Assembly: GCA_004282745.1 (NCBI GenBank)
Contig: SHMT01000003.1
Location: 117,825 to 181,824, forward strand
Direction of reading: 5' to 3'
Source of the DNA: Candidatus Scalindua sp. SCAELEC01
GTDB taxonomy: Bacteria; Planctomycetota; Brocadiia; Brocadiales; Scalinduaceae
DNA length: 64,000 bases
Every line of letters starts with the position of its first letter. The first letter of the stretch is position 1. The translations under genes were made by a program, and so were the position numbers. The notes beneath the pieces were generated by a model, which had not been told where the DNA came from, searched no databases, and worked only from the letters and a program-made list of their open reading frames with translations. This document shows, piece after piece, positions 45,683 to 54,002 of this stretch.

Positions 45683-46626
45683 ACTAATGGCCCGCTATCT
45701 CCGCCACTCCCCCTGACCGTTTCACCTTCCGCTTCCATCTTGCTGAGACTATCAACAATCTCTTTTTGTGCTGCCTCTACCTCAGCTAATGGTTTTGGCC
45801 CCAATAACTCTTGCTCTTCTTTCACCATATCACCCATTCGTTTTGACATATTTTTGTACATTTTCCCACGGACTTCTTCACTGGCAGTCTTTAAACACAT
45901 AGCTATCGTAGTACTATTTGTTTCGCTCAATACTTTTCTTAATGCCTTATCTTCCACATATGCAACATCTTCAAATACAAACATAAGTGTTTTTATCTCT
46001 TTTGCAATTTCTGGATTTTCTTCCTTTATACGTTGCATTATCGTTTTCTCAGTCATGGAATCTGCCTTATTTAATATCTCGGCAATAGTTCTAAATTTCC
46101 TTTCATTTGGCGTATCAAGCCTATCTCCTAAAGAGAGAACCTTTGCTTCTAACAACTCATCAATTTGTTTAATAATCTGAATCGGTGGAGATGAAGATGT
46201 TGCCATCCTATTAATAATATCTGACCGAGATTCCTCCGGCATCTGGGCAACAACGTCCGCTGATTGTTTTGCATCGAGATAAGATAATACTAATGAAATT
46301 AACTGTGGATGTTCGCCAGTGATAATTGATACAATTTCTTCCGTTATCAGATTCTTAAAATAGATAAACGGCATAATATTTGGTCTATGGTCTTTGATTA
46401 CGTCTATTATTTGCTCACTATCTCTCCATGAATCAAACTGACCGACAAACTCATTCAGCACCTTTGCCGAGGTATCCTCATCAACATTCCTCATCCTTCC
46501 AATGATTTCACCAATTTCAGCAATTTCATTTTCACCAAAGTTTTGTAAAACTTCTCCTGCTGCTTCAGCACCGATATTTAAAAGGAGAACGGCTACCTTT
46601 TCCTTTGTTGTCAGATTGTCCCTCAT
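45679..46626 (-). CDS. fliG: Flagellar switch/rotor protein FliG
   Basis: The 315-aa product has the FliG N domain (LTTKEKVAVLLLNIGAEAAGEVLQNF), the middle domain with EEIVSIITGEHPQLISLVLSYLDAKQSADVVAQMP and the C domain (MFVFEDVAYVEDKALRKVLSETNSTTIAMCLKTASEEVRGKMYKNMSKR), with charged stator-contact residues. An extra 30-residue acidic tail ends the protein. ATGA overlap with fliF. Confidence 0.97.
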   Translation of the reverse strand: MRDNLTTKEKVAVLLLNIGAEAAGEVLQNFGENEIAEIGEIIGRMRNVDEDTSAKVLNEFVGQFDSWRDSEQIIDVIKDHRPNIMPFIYFKNLITEEIVSIITGEHPQLISLVLSYLDAKQSADVVAQMPEESRSDIINRMATSSSPPIQIIKQIDELLEAKVLSLGDRLDTPNERKFRTIAEILNKADSMTEKTIMQRIKEENPEIAKEIKTLMFVFEDVAYVEDKALRKVLSETNSTTIAMCLKTASEEVRGKMYKNMSKRMGDMVKEEQELLGPKPLAEVEAAQKEIVDSLSKMEAEGETVRGSGGDSGPLV

Positions 46627-48185
46627 GCGTCATCCTCCCTCATCCACTTCCTGACAAGATTACTCGTGGTCCTCGGATCTTCCTTAGCACTCCGAATGAT
46701 ACCATCCCTAAGCTGTATACGTTTCTCATTTAATTTCTTTCTCCCCGCTTCCTCAAGACTAAACTCTTGTTCTCCAGATGGCAATTCATTTGGAGAGTAT
46801 GTTGCATAGGTTGATTTCTGTGATAACAATTTCTTCAGGATCTTCAATGCAAACAACAGAAAAGCGAGGACTGCAATAGCCAGAGAACTATTTTTCACAA
46901 TCTCTAAGATAAATACTCTTTTATTTTCCTTTTCAATGATAGATTGATCAACAATTATCGGTGTCTCACCTTTAAATGGAACGCACTGTATTTCAAAGGT
47001 GTCGTTTCTTGGAGGTTTTTCATCAATCCCGATTGATTGCTTCACAATGGCCGATATCTGTGCCAATTCCTCATCTGATCTTTTAATAAAATTTCTCTGT
47101 ATTGAGCCCTCCTCTGTTTTTACCTCTTCATAAGTCCCGTCTACCAATACCGCAACAGACAATCTCTTAATCTTTACAACGTGATCAGATACAGCGCGCT
47201 CCGTTTTACTCAACGCGTATTGAGTTGTTTCTGTTTCCTCTGTCTCTTTCGAGTTTTTTAGTTGCTGGTCATCTTTATCAACATTCATCATTTGAGGCAT
47301 TTCCGCTAATTGAGTGGTAATTGTCTGACTGATAGGAACTTTTCGATCTTGATCATATTCTATCTGCTTTTCATCAACATGTTTAAAGTCCAATTCTGCA
47401 CTCACTTTTACAATACCCTTTCCTTCTCCCGTCATCTTCTCTACCACACTGAGAGCCTTTGACATGTGATAATCTTCTATCTTCTTTTTTAAATCTAACT
47501 GATTTGTTATCATTCCCGATACTGTGGAATCTTCTTTTCTTGATAAAAGATTTCCCATACTATCGGTAATGGTAACATTCTCAGGATTTAAAGCTTCAAC
47601 ACTAGAACTAACAAGATGTGTTATGCCGGTAATTTGTGAAGGCCTTAACCGTTGATTGTTCTTTGCCTTAATGATAACAGAAGCCGTAGACGGTTTCTCT
47701 TCGTCAATAAATAGTGAAGGTTTTGGTATAACAATCTGAACTCTTGCCCATTCCACCCACTCAAGATTTGAAATAGTTTTTGTTAATTCACCTTGAAGCG
47801 CTCTCCTGTAGTTAACTTTTTGTGCCATATCAGACAAACCAAATTTCATCTGTTCAAACAATTCGAATCCAACATCTCCCTTGGGTAAACCATTTTTTGC
47901 CAGATTCATCCTTAGTTCATATACCATATTTGAAGGTACAAAAATTGAAGTTCCTCTGTCACTAATTTTGTACGGTATATCTTTCTCTTTCAGCTCTTCT
48001 ATTATGTCACCCGCCTCCATTTGACCCAGGTTCGCATATAATAATTCAAATTCCGGTTTTCTTACCCAATATACGACCCCGAGAAAACCCACAATAAACC
48101 CTAAGAACAGCGCAAAAAATGTCAACCGTTGTATAAAACTTGTCCCTTGCCATATGCTGCTGAACTGTTCCAACAATTGATTCAT
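46623..48185 (-). CDS. fliF: Flagellar MS-ring protein FliF
   Basis: The 520-aa product has two membrane helices (about 20-40 and 437-455), two ring-building motifs between them (FELLYANLGQMEAGDIIEELKEKDIPYKIS; LQGELTKTISNLEWVEWARVQIVIPKPSLF) and a C-terminal FliG-binding tail. ATG with GGAG 8 nt upstream. First gene of the fliF-to-fliN operon. Confidence 0.97.
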   Translation of the reverse strand: MNQLLEQFSSIWQGTSFIQRLTFFALFLGFIVGFLGVVYWVRKPEFELLYANLGQMEAGDIIEELKEKDIPYKISDRGTSIFVPSNMVYELRMNLAKNGLPKGDVGFELFEQMKFGLSDMAQKVNYRRALQGELTKTISNLEWVEWARVQIVIPKPSLFIDEEKPSTASVIIKAKNNQRLRPSQITGITHLVSSSVEALNPENVTITDSMGNLLSRKEDSTVSGMITNQLDLKKKIEDYHMSKALSVVEKMTGEGKGIVKVSAELDFKHVDEKQIEYDQDRKVPISQTITTQLAEMPQMMNVDKDDQQLKNSKETEETETTQYALSKTERAVSDHVVKIKRLSVAVLVDGTYEEVKTEEGSIQRNFIKRSDEELAQISAIVKQSIGIDEKPPRNDTFEIQCVPFKGETPIIVDQSIIEKENKRVFILEIVKNSSLAIAVLAFLLFALKILKKLLSQKSTYATYSPNELPSGEQEFSLEEAGRKKLNEKRIQLRDGIIRSAKEDPRTTSNLVRKWMREDDA

Positions 48186-48239
48186 TCGCGTTTCTCCATA
48201 GATAAATTAATCAAATTGATAAATGTATATCACAAAATC

Positions 48240-48254
48240 GCAAATAATATACCA
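48240..48254 (-). promoter_or_regulatory. Sigma-54 promoter candidate for the fliF operon
   Basis: The minus strand reads TGGTATATTATTTGC, GG-N10-GC with TTGC. Predicted start near 48228, 43 nt before fliF. It would drive the MS ring, C ring, ATPase and stator genes together. Confidence 0.65.
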
Positions 48255-48275
48255 CACAACCTCATTTGTTTCTTT

Positions 48276-48302
48276 AGCGCCTACTTATTTGAAATAAGCG
48301 CT
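48276..48302. promoter_or_regulatory. Hairpin just upstream of fliF promoter
   Basis: AGCG-CCTA-CTTATTT-G-AAATAAG-CGCT forms a near-perfect stem 22 bp upstream of the sigma-54 element. It may be a regulator site or end the flgB-flgC-fliE transcript. Confidence 0.35.
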
Positions 48303-48613
48303 TGTGACTTCTCGGTACAGATAATTGTTATGACTAGTTGTGCACACGTCACAAATTTACAAGAGTGGTCTTTTTAGACTCGACGTACATATTTCCTACA
48401 GTGTTATATTCTTTCTTGATATACACGCTAATGGCTTGTTCTGATGGCAGTATGGAACTGTTTCTTATCGTATATTGTGTCAGTAGAGAGCAGGTGTGAT
48501 AGCGCCACTCGCGTTAAACTGTAGGAGTAGACGAACTAGATAGTGTTGAATTTTGGTACCTAATTTTCCGGTGATCTAGGGTACAGATAACTGTTGACAT
48601 GAGTAAAAGAGTA

Positions 48614-48913
48614 TTATACCTGCATTTGCATTATCTCTTTATATGCACTAACAAGTTTATTTCGAGTCTCCATCATGAACTTGAAACTGACTTCCGCTTT
48701 TGTCATAGCAATCATTACTTCGTGGACATTTTCTATCTTACCACTTGCAAAATTTTCTATCGATTCTCCCGCCTTAACCTGAAGATCATTTACTTCGTTA
48801 ACGACACTACCCAGAGTTCCCTTAAAATTCTTGCCACTTTCTTGAGCAATACTCTTTGTAAAATTTTTCTCAATTTTCTTACTCGTAAGAGAATTTATTG
48901 AAGAAAAATCCAT
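48614..48913 (-). CDS. fliE: Flagellar hook-basal body protein FliE
   Basis: FliE links the MS ring to the rod. The 99-aa product has the conserved C-terminal region (NVHEVMIAMTKAEVSFKFMMETRNKLVSAYKEIMQMQV) and usual length. It follows flgC by 5 bp. Confidence 0.95.
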   Translation of the reverse strand: MDFSSINSLTSKKIEKNFTKSIAQESGKNFKGTLGSVVNEVNDLQVKAGESIENFASGKIENVHEVMIAMTKAEVSFKFMMETRNKLVSAYKEIMQMQV

Positions 48914-48918
48914 ACCTT

Positions 48919-49362
48919 CTACCTCCTTATAATGTTAAGAGCCCTTTCGTTCATTTTCCGATAGGTAGTAACAACAGAGGTATTAGCCTCGTACGACCTT
49001 GATGCAGCAATAAGGTCTACCATCTCTTTTGATACACTTACATTTGGCATTTCTACAAAACCATCTTTGTTTGCTTTTGGATGTCCAGGTATATAAACCC
49101 TATTCGGTGAATCTTTGCTCTGCGTAATCCCTTTTATTTTCACACCGTTCATGTCAGCCTCTTTTGAGAACCGACTTTTCATGGATTGATTGAGAATACT
49201 TTCAAATTCTACCTGTTGTCTCTTATATGGTCCTCCTGATCTTGTTTCCGTTACCTGGGCATTTGCAATATTATTTGCAATGACCCGCATTCTCGCCCTT
49301 TCTGCCGTCAGACCCGATCCACTAATATCCAATACTGAAAATGATTTTCCAAATACCGACAT
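48919..49362 (-). CDS. flgC: Flagellar basal-body rod protein FlgC
   Basis: The 147-aa product has the rod motif (GLTAERARMRVIANNIANAQVTETRSGGPYKRQQV) and a C-terminal LIAASRSYEANTSVV. FlgC is part of the proximal rod. 28 bp after flgB. Confidence 0.95.
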   Translation of the reverse strand: MSVFGKSFSVLDISGSGLTAERARMRVIANNIANAQVTETRSGGPYKRQQVEFESILNQSMKSRFSKEADMNGVKIKGITQSKDSPNRVYIPGHPKANKDGFVEMPNVSVSKEMVDLIAASRSYEANTSVVTTYRKMNERALNIIRR

Positions 49363-49390
49363 ATCTTCTCTCCTCTATTATTTGATTTTT

Positions 49391-49750
49391 TTACTTTGAT
49401 TCGATGGCATAAATCAAACCTTTAAATTTTTTTGCTAAAATTTCCAGATACATATTGTGCTTATCAGAACTTTTGAAAAACTCTATCATCTCTGTGTCGA
49501 TATCTACATTATTTCCACCATTTCCATTACCAATATCTTTAGAGAGTTCGATTTTCTCTTTAATACTCTTAATCTTCGCAATGCTTCCTCCTTCAATTGC
49601 GTTCTGCAACTCTTTTTCAAATGTAACCTCTAATTTTTCATATCCAGGCGTATTTACGTTTGCGATGTTGTTGGCTATTACCTTATTTTTTGTTGAGGTT
49701 AAATCTAATAACTTAGAGAGTAGCTCTGTGTTTTTGTCGAATGTAATCAT
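49391..49750 (-). CDS. flgB: Flagellar basal-body rod protein FlgB
   Basis: The 119-aa product has LDLTSTKNKVIANNIANVNTPGYEK (residues 17-41) and the FlgB C-terminal MIEFFKSSDKHNMYLEILAKKFKGL. The start at ATG 49750 gives the expected length but has only a weak GGA upstream. The sigma-54 element 14-28 bp upstream would place transcription within a few bases of the ATG, giving a nearly leaderless message. Confidence 0.93.
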   Translation of the reverse strand: MITFDKNTELLSKLLDLTSTKNKVIANNIANVNTPGYEKLEVTFEKELQNAIEGGSIAKIKSIKEKIELSKDIGNGNGGNNVDIDTEMIEFFKSSDKHNMYLEILAKKFKGLIYAIESK

Positions 49751-49763
49751 AACTTTTTAATCC

Positions 49764-49778
49764 GCAATTTTCGTACCA
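49764..49778 (-). promoter_or_regulatory. Sigma-54 promoter candidate for flgB operon
   Basis: The minus strand reads TGGTACGAAAATTGC. It matches TGGCACG-N4-TTGC at all but one position, the best match in the window. The predicted start falls near 49752, almost on the flgB ATG. Confidence 0.7.
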
Positions 49779-49887
49779 GCATATTAATAAACCGAGCAAA
49801 AACATACCATTTGCATATCACAATAATTCTTACAAAAAGTAATTAAATATATAGCGATTAGAAGAATCCCAAGAAGAGGAAAATTAT

Positions 49888-51324
49888 TCACTCCGAGAGG
49901 GAAAAACTTTCCTCGGTTACAGGATCACTCTTATGTACATGTCCATCGTCATCAATATCTGCATGAGATCTATCACTCTTATATTTGTTCAATTTGTTTC
50001 TGAGTGTACGAGGTGTTATATCCAATATTTCTGCAGCCTTGGTCTTATTGCCGTGCGTTTCTTCCAGTGTTTTATAAATAAGAACTCTTTCTATATCTCC
50101 GATACTTTTCCCCGATTTTAATCCATTCTCTTTCGGTACACAATTAACATTTAACATGTTTTCAAAATGTTCCGGAAGCAAGATCTCAGAGTCTACCATA
50201 ACCACACATCTATGCAGGAGATTTTTAAGCTCTCTCACATTACCTGGCCAATAATACTGACACAACAAATCTTTTGCCTTATCACTTATCCCTTTTATGG
50301 AAGCATTTGCACCATTTGTATATTTTTTCAAAAAATAATTAATGAGATCAGGGATATCCTCCTTTCGCTCTCTCAAAGGGGGCATGATAATGGGAAGAAC
50401 GTTTAATCGAAAAAAAAGGTCCTGCCGAAATCTGTTTTTTTCAATTTCCACAGGAATGTTTCTATTTGTTGTTGCAATGATCCGAACATCAACTTTGATA
50501 GTCTTGGATGCACCAACCCTCTCAAACTCCTCTTCTTCCAAAACCCTTAATAGTTTTGATTGGATTTTTGGAGATATTTCACTAATCTCATCAAGTAACA
50601 ACGTACCGTTATTGGCAAGTTCAAAGCGCCCCAGCCTCTTTGTGTCCGCACCCGTAAATGATCCTCTTTCGTGTCCAAACAATTCGCTCTCAAGTAGACT
50701 TTCAGACAATGCGGCACAATTAACCTTAATAAACGGGCCTTTACTTCTCCTGCTTTGTAAATAGATGGATTGTGCAATCAACTCTTTCCCTGTTCCACTT
50801 TCACCCTGAATTAGTACGCTAGCCTTGCTTTGTGCTATCTTATTTAGATTTTGATAAATTTTATACATCTTGGATTTTTCATTCATTATAGGTTTGTGAA
50901 GCACTTCATTGCCATCAACCTTTGATCTCCAATACGTGTTTTCGTCTATCAAATTCTGACGTTCCTGTACCCTCTTCAAAAGCAACTCTATCCGATCAAG
51001 TGAAATTGGTTTTATCACATAGTCATAAGCACCCATTCTCATAGCCTCAACCGCCGATTCTATACTTCCATATGCGGTCATCATAATAACAACAGTATCC
51101 TCCTTGTTGAATTTTTTAATCTTCTGCAGGACATCTAATCCGCTCAGTCCTGGCATTTTAAGATCGAGAAATATTATATCATAACGAGTGAGAGCGATCA
51201 TGGATACTGCCTTATGGCCCCCCTCAGCTTTTTCTACCACATACCCATTTCTCTCCAAAGCCTCACTTACGTAGTTCCTGCTCAAATCATCATCATCTAC
51301 TATCAGAATTTTTTCAATTCTCAA
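49888..51324 (-). CDS. Sigma-54 dependent response regulator (NtrC/FlrC type)
   Basis: The 478-aa product has a receiver domain (Asp54 in LDLKMPG), an AAA+ domain with GESGTGKE (Walker A) and FGHERGSFTGAD (a GSFTGA in place of GAFTGA, the sigma-54 contact loop), and a C-terminal Fis-type HTH (NKTKAAEILDITPRTLRNKL). It is the likely activator of the sigma-54 flagellar promoters. It starts at TTG with GGAGG. The kinase gene is 105 bp upstream on the same strand. FlrC/FleR/FlgR are the known relatives; the exact name is not claimed. Confidence 0.93.
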   Translation of the reverse strand: MRIEKILIVDDDDLSRNYVSEALERNGYVVEKAEGGHKAVSMIALTRYDIIFLDLKMPGLSGLDVLQKIKKFNKEDTVVIMMTAYGSIESAVEAMRMGAYDYVIKPISLDRIELLLKRVQERQNLIDENTYWRSKVDGNEVLHKPIMNEKSKMYKIYQNLNKIAQSKASVLIQGESGTGKELIAQSIYLQSRRSKGPFIKVNCAALSESLLESELFGHERGSFTGADTKRLGRFELANNGTLLLDEISEISPKIQSKLLRVLEEEEFERVGASKTIKVDVRIIATTNRNIPVEIEKNRFRQDLFFRLNVLPIIMPPLRERKEDIPDLINYFLKKYTNGANASIKGISDKAKDLLCQYYWPGNVRELKNLLHRCVVMVDSEILLPEHFENMLNVNCVPKENGLKSGKSIGDIERVLIYKTLEETHGNKTKAAEILDITPRTLRNKLNKYKSDRSHADIDDDGHVHKSDPVTEESFSLSE

Positions 51325-51429
51325 TTATTTTTCCTCCAGTAATAAATGTGCGCATCCTCCCTTTTATTCCACAGTAACGAGAAGTAAAGAGTCTTCGTCT
51401 TAAAAATGGTGCTACACGAGGTTAGAATT

Positions 51430-52731
51430 TCAAGAATTTTTTGTATCTACACAAGAGAACGCCTTTGGTATTTCATTTTGGATTTCGGGTAATGTCAGCA
51501 AGATGGTTGAACCTTCTTTCTTCTCACTTTCAATAGATACCTCACCACCATGAAGTTCGATAATCTTGCGAACTATCACTAAACCGAGGCCAGTCCCATC
51601 GGTCTTGGTAGTAAAAAATGGCTCAAATACATTTTCCATAGTATCTTCACTCATACCTTCACCAGAATCTGAAAAACCAATCCGAACTCCGCAAAAACCA
51701 TCCTCGATCACCTCTTGAACAAATACCGTAAGCTCTCCACCATCATGCATTGATTGAATAGCGTTTAGTATAATGTTGAGAAAGGCTTGCTGTAAACGTT
51801 CAGGATCACAAACAATATTATTGTTTTGAAACAGGTAGTCCTTCTTAATGTGTATATTTTTGTCACCCTTCTTTCTCGACTCCTCTGATACGAGATCCAA
51901 ACTTCTGTCAATTATTTCTGAAATTTTACAGCTTCTTAAGTTTAAGGTGATTGGTCGTGCAAGAAGCAGTAGGTCTGTCACTATTTTGTTAATATTTTTC
52001 GTACCTAAAATGATATAATCTACCAGTTTCAGATTTTGTCCCTTCAGTTCCTTTTGGAGTAAACAAGCAAACCCAGCAATTCCGTTTAACGGATTTCTGA
52101 TTTCATGTGCAATACTTGCAGCCATCGTACCAACCGAAATGAGATCGTTAACACTGTACAACCGGCCCTTCAGTTCACGAATTTCAGATAAATCTTGAAA
52201 TATTTCCACCAAACCAGTAAGGGTACCCGACGTATCCTGCAGAATGGTAACGCTACTCTCTAAATACCGAGAGCTTCCGTCTTCCAACTCTATTACCCTT
52301 TTTTGATTGAATACATTCTCTCTCGTTGACAAGGATTCCAACAATAGCTTATTGAAACCATTGGTTCCTGCCAAAGCGACTTGTATGCTCTTACCTAAAA
52401 CATCGCTCGCTTTCACCTGCAGAATTTTCTCTGATGACTTATTAAATGTCTCAATCCTACCATCCATATCAATGGCTACAACACCACAGTACATACCTTC
52501 GAGGACACTATTTAAATATCTGGTTAATTTATTTAACTCCTGAACTTTTTTATTGAGACATTCATTTGTTTGAGCCATTTCACGATCAATTTCTACTATC
52601 CTGTCCTGTAATTGCTTATAAGAGGCCTCCAACTTTAACGCATTAGCATTGAAGCTATCAAAAATTGTTGAGAGATCAGACATCTTATACCGTTCTTTAT
52701 TGTTCACACTTTCAGAATTCAAATTTTTCAT
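51430..52731 (-). CDS. PAS-domain sensor histidine kinase (FlrB/FleS type)
   Basis: The 433-aa product has an N-terminal coiled coil (residues 30-70), a PAS domain (about 78-190) and a HisKA/HATPase pair: SIAHEIRNPLNGIAGF (His about residue 215) and the ATP-lid DSGEGMSEDTMENVFEPFFTTKTDGTGLGL. It has no membrane helix, so it acts in the cytoplasm. ATGA overlap with the upstream TPR gene, and its partner regulator lies just downstream. It probably phosphorylates that regulator. Confidence 0.92.
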   Translation of the reverse strand: MKNLNSESVNNKERYKMSDLSTIFDSFNANALKLEASYKQLQDRIVEIDREMAQTNECLNKKVQELNKLTRYLNSVLEGMYCGVVAIDMDGRIETFNKSSEKILQVKASDVLGKSIQVALAGTNGFNKLLLESLSTRENVFNQKRVIELEDGSSRYLESSVTILQDTSGTLTGLVEIFQDLSEIRELKGRLYSVNDLISVGTMAASIAHEIRNPLNGIAGFACLLQKELKGQNLKLVDYIILGTKNINKIVTDLLLLARPITLNLRSCKISEIIDRSLDLVSEESRKKGDKNIHIKKDYLFQNNNIVCDPERLQQAFLNIILNAIQSMHDGGELTVFVQEVIEDGFCGVRIGFSDSGEGMSEDTMENVFEPFFTTKTDGTGLGLVIVRKIIELHGGEVSIESEKKEGSTILLTLPEIQNEIPKAFSCVDTKNS

Positions 52732-53480
52732 TTTTCAACTACCACTTCCTGGTTTTCCTTTGTCTTTTTACGCCACTCTATATCCTGTATATACCATTGC
52801 GACTGTTTAGCCCAGTATGAACCTTCAAATTCTTTGCTTACTTCATTATACACTTCAGCAGCCTTATCATATTTTTTTAATTTTCTATAACAATTTGCAA
52901 TCTGATATTTTATCCAGGATCTATTCTTCTCCTCTTCTTCACCTTTTATTAATTGATAAATATCCAAGGACAACTGGTACTCTTCCATTTTATAAAGGTT
53001 TTCAGCAATACCAAAGGGTTGCAAGATAGAGTCTTTATCCTTAATCACAATTTTACCACTATCAGCTTCTCCCACCTCTTTCTTCTGGTCCGGTTTCTGT
53101 AGCTCATCACCACCTTCATTATGGCCGGATAACGGAGGCATTTGGACTTTCAGTCTATTTCCAGTGTCAATACTCTCCTCATCATCCTTGGCAAATTCTT
53201 CTGATTTCCCGACAGGAGCTATAATCTGTTTTTCCTTTTTACTTATCTTATCAAACAGGATCTTTAGCTTTTCTAATTCTTTCCTTTCGCCTTCTAGTAT
53301 ATCCACCATCACGCTTATTTTACCGGCACCATCACTCTCTTTTCCATCAACAGTACTTACCTTCTCTGTGATAGATTGATCAGCCTCACTTAACTCATCT
53401 CCACCAAAGAGATAGGGAACAAATAAAAGCTGAAACAGACCAAAGCAAATCACGATAGTAATTCTCAATGTAATATTCAT
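52728..53480 (-). CDS. Signal-peptide TPR protein in kinase-regulator operon
   Basis: The 250-aa product has a signal peptide (residues 1-25), a polar middle with a short coiled coil, and C-terminal TPR-like repeats (AENLYKMEEYQLSLDIYQLIKGEEEEKNRSW, ANCYRKLKKYDKAAEVYNEVSKEF). It is likely periplasmic or outer-membrane associated, rich in Asp/Glu/Lys. It is first in an operon with the flagellar kinase and regulator and may sense or scaffold part of the basal body. The function is unknown. Confidence 0.75.
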   Translation of the reverse strand: MNITLRITIVICFGLFQLLFVPYLFGGDELSEADQSITEKVSTVDGKESDGAGKISVMVDILEGERKELEKLKILFDKISKKEKQIIAPVGKSEEFAKDDEESIDTGNRLKVQMPPLSGHNEGGDELQKPDQKKEVGEADSGKIVIKDKDSILQPFGIAENLYKMEEYQLSLDIYQLIKGEEEEKNRSWIKYQIANCYRKLKKYDKAAEVYNEVSKEFEGSYWAKQSQWYIQDIEWRKKTKENQEVVVEK

Positions 53481-53545
53481 AGAATCAAATGAGAAGAAAT
53501 AGTATTGTTGATACCTTTTAAAGGAGTTTCATACAATATGTTCAA

Positions 53546-53560
53546 GCAAACATAATGCCA
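53546..53560 (-). promoter_or_regulatory. Sigma-54 promoter candidate for TPR-kinase-regulator operon
   Basis: The minus strand reads TGGCATTATGTTTGC, GG-N10-GC with TGGCA and TTGC. Predicted start near 53534, 54 nt before the TPR gene. It would make the regulator operon itself sigma-54 dependent. Confidence 0.65.
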
Positions 53561-53677
53561 CTAATATAGTTCAGGATAGTCTCTAAAAATTAATCACCAT
53601 ATTTTTGTCCAAATGAGCTTAGACGGAAAATACATGATTATATATGCGTAGATAGTGCGGATTGAAGGAGCACCCAG

Positions 53678-53691
53678 TTGTGGTACCACAA
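53678..53691. promoter_or_regulatory. 14-bp palindrome upstream of sigma-54 promoter
   Basis: TTGTGGTACCACAA is a perfect palindrome 118 bp upstream of the promoter candidate; a possible activator or repressor dimer site. Confidence 0.35.
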
Positions 53692-54002
53692 ACAAAGGTA
53701 ACAGGTTCAATGTGTGAAGAGTCTAACTATAAGGATATACACAATCACAAAACTACCATTGATACTCTTGAAAAAATACTTTGGCAAGAAAAAGAAGTGT
53801 CAGTCTATCGAAAATGATACGCTGGCTTTTTATACGATTTGTTTATTTAATTCACACGCTACTGAAACAGAAATTAACCATTTACAGATCACTGGATAAC
53901 ATATATTTTGAATTTTGGATTTACCCCTTTTTTTGGGAAGGAGGACTGTGGAATCGTATGAACGGTTAGCTGAGCTTTCGACAAAATTTTTTTACGTCCA
54001 CT

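Larger units (their letters stand above)
48186..48613. other. fliF-fliE spacer
   Basis: A 428-bp gap with the fliF promoter candidate (48240-48254), a hairpin (48276-48302) and two copies of GGTACAGATAAYTGTT (48315-48330 and 48580-48595), 265 bp apart. No gene is convincing. Confidence 0.45.
53481..54002. other. Intergenic region with promoter and palindrome
   Basis: This 522-bp region holds the sigma-54 candidate at 53546-53560 and a perfect 14-bp palindrome TTGTGGTACCACAA at 53678-53691, 118 bp upstream of it. No gene is supported. Confidence 0.45.

Noticed and set aside
53660..53676. Plus-strand GG-GC element in the same gap
   Set aside because: Spacing between GG and GC is 9, not 10.
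53930..54002. Possible group II intron tail in the TPR gap
   Set aside because: Only a loose resemblance to a domain V; no reverse transcriptase or catalytic triad stem was found.
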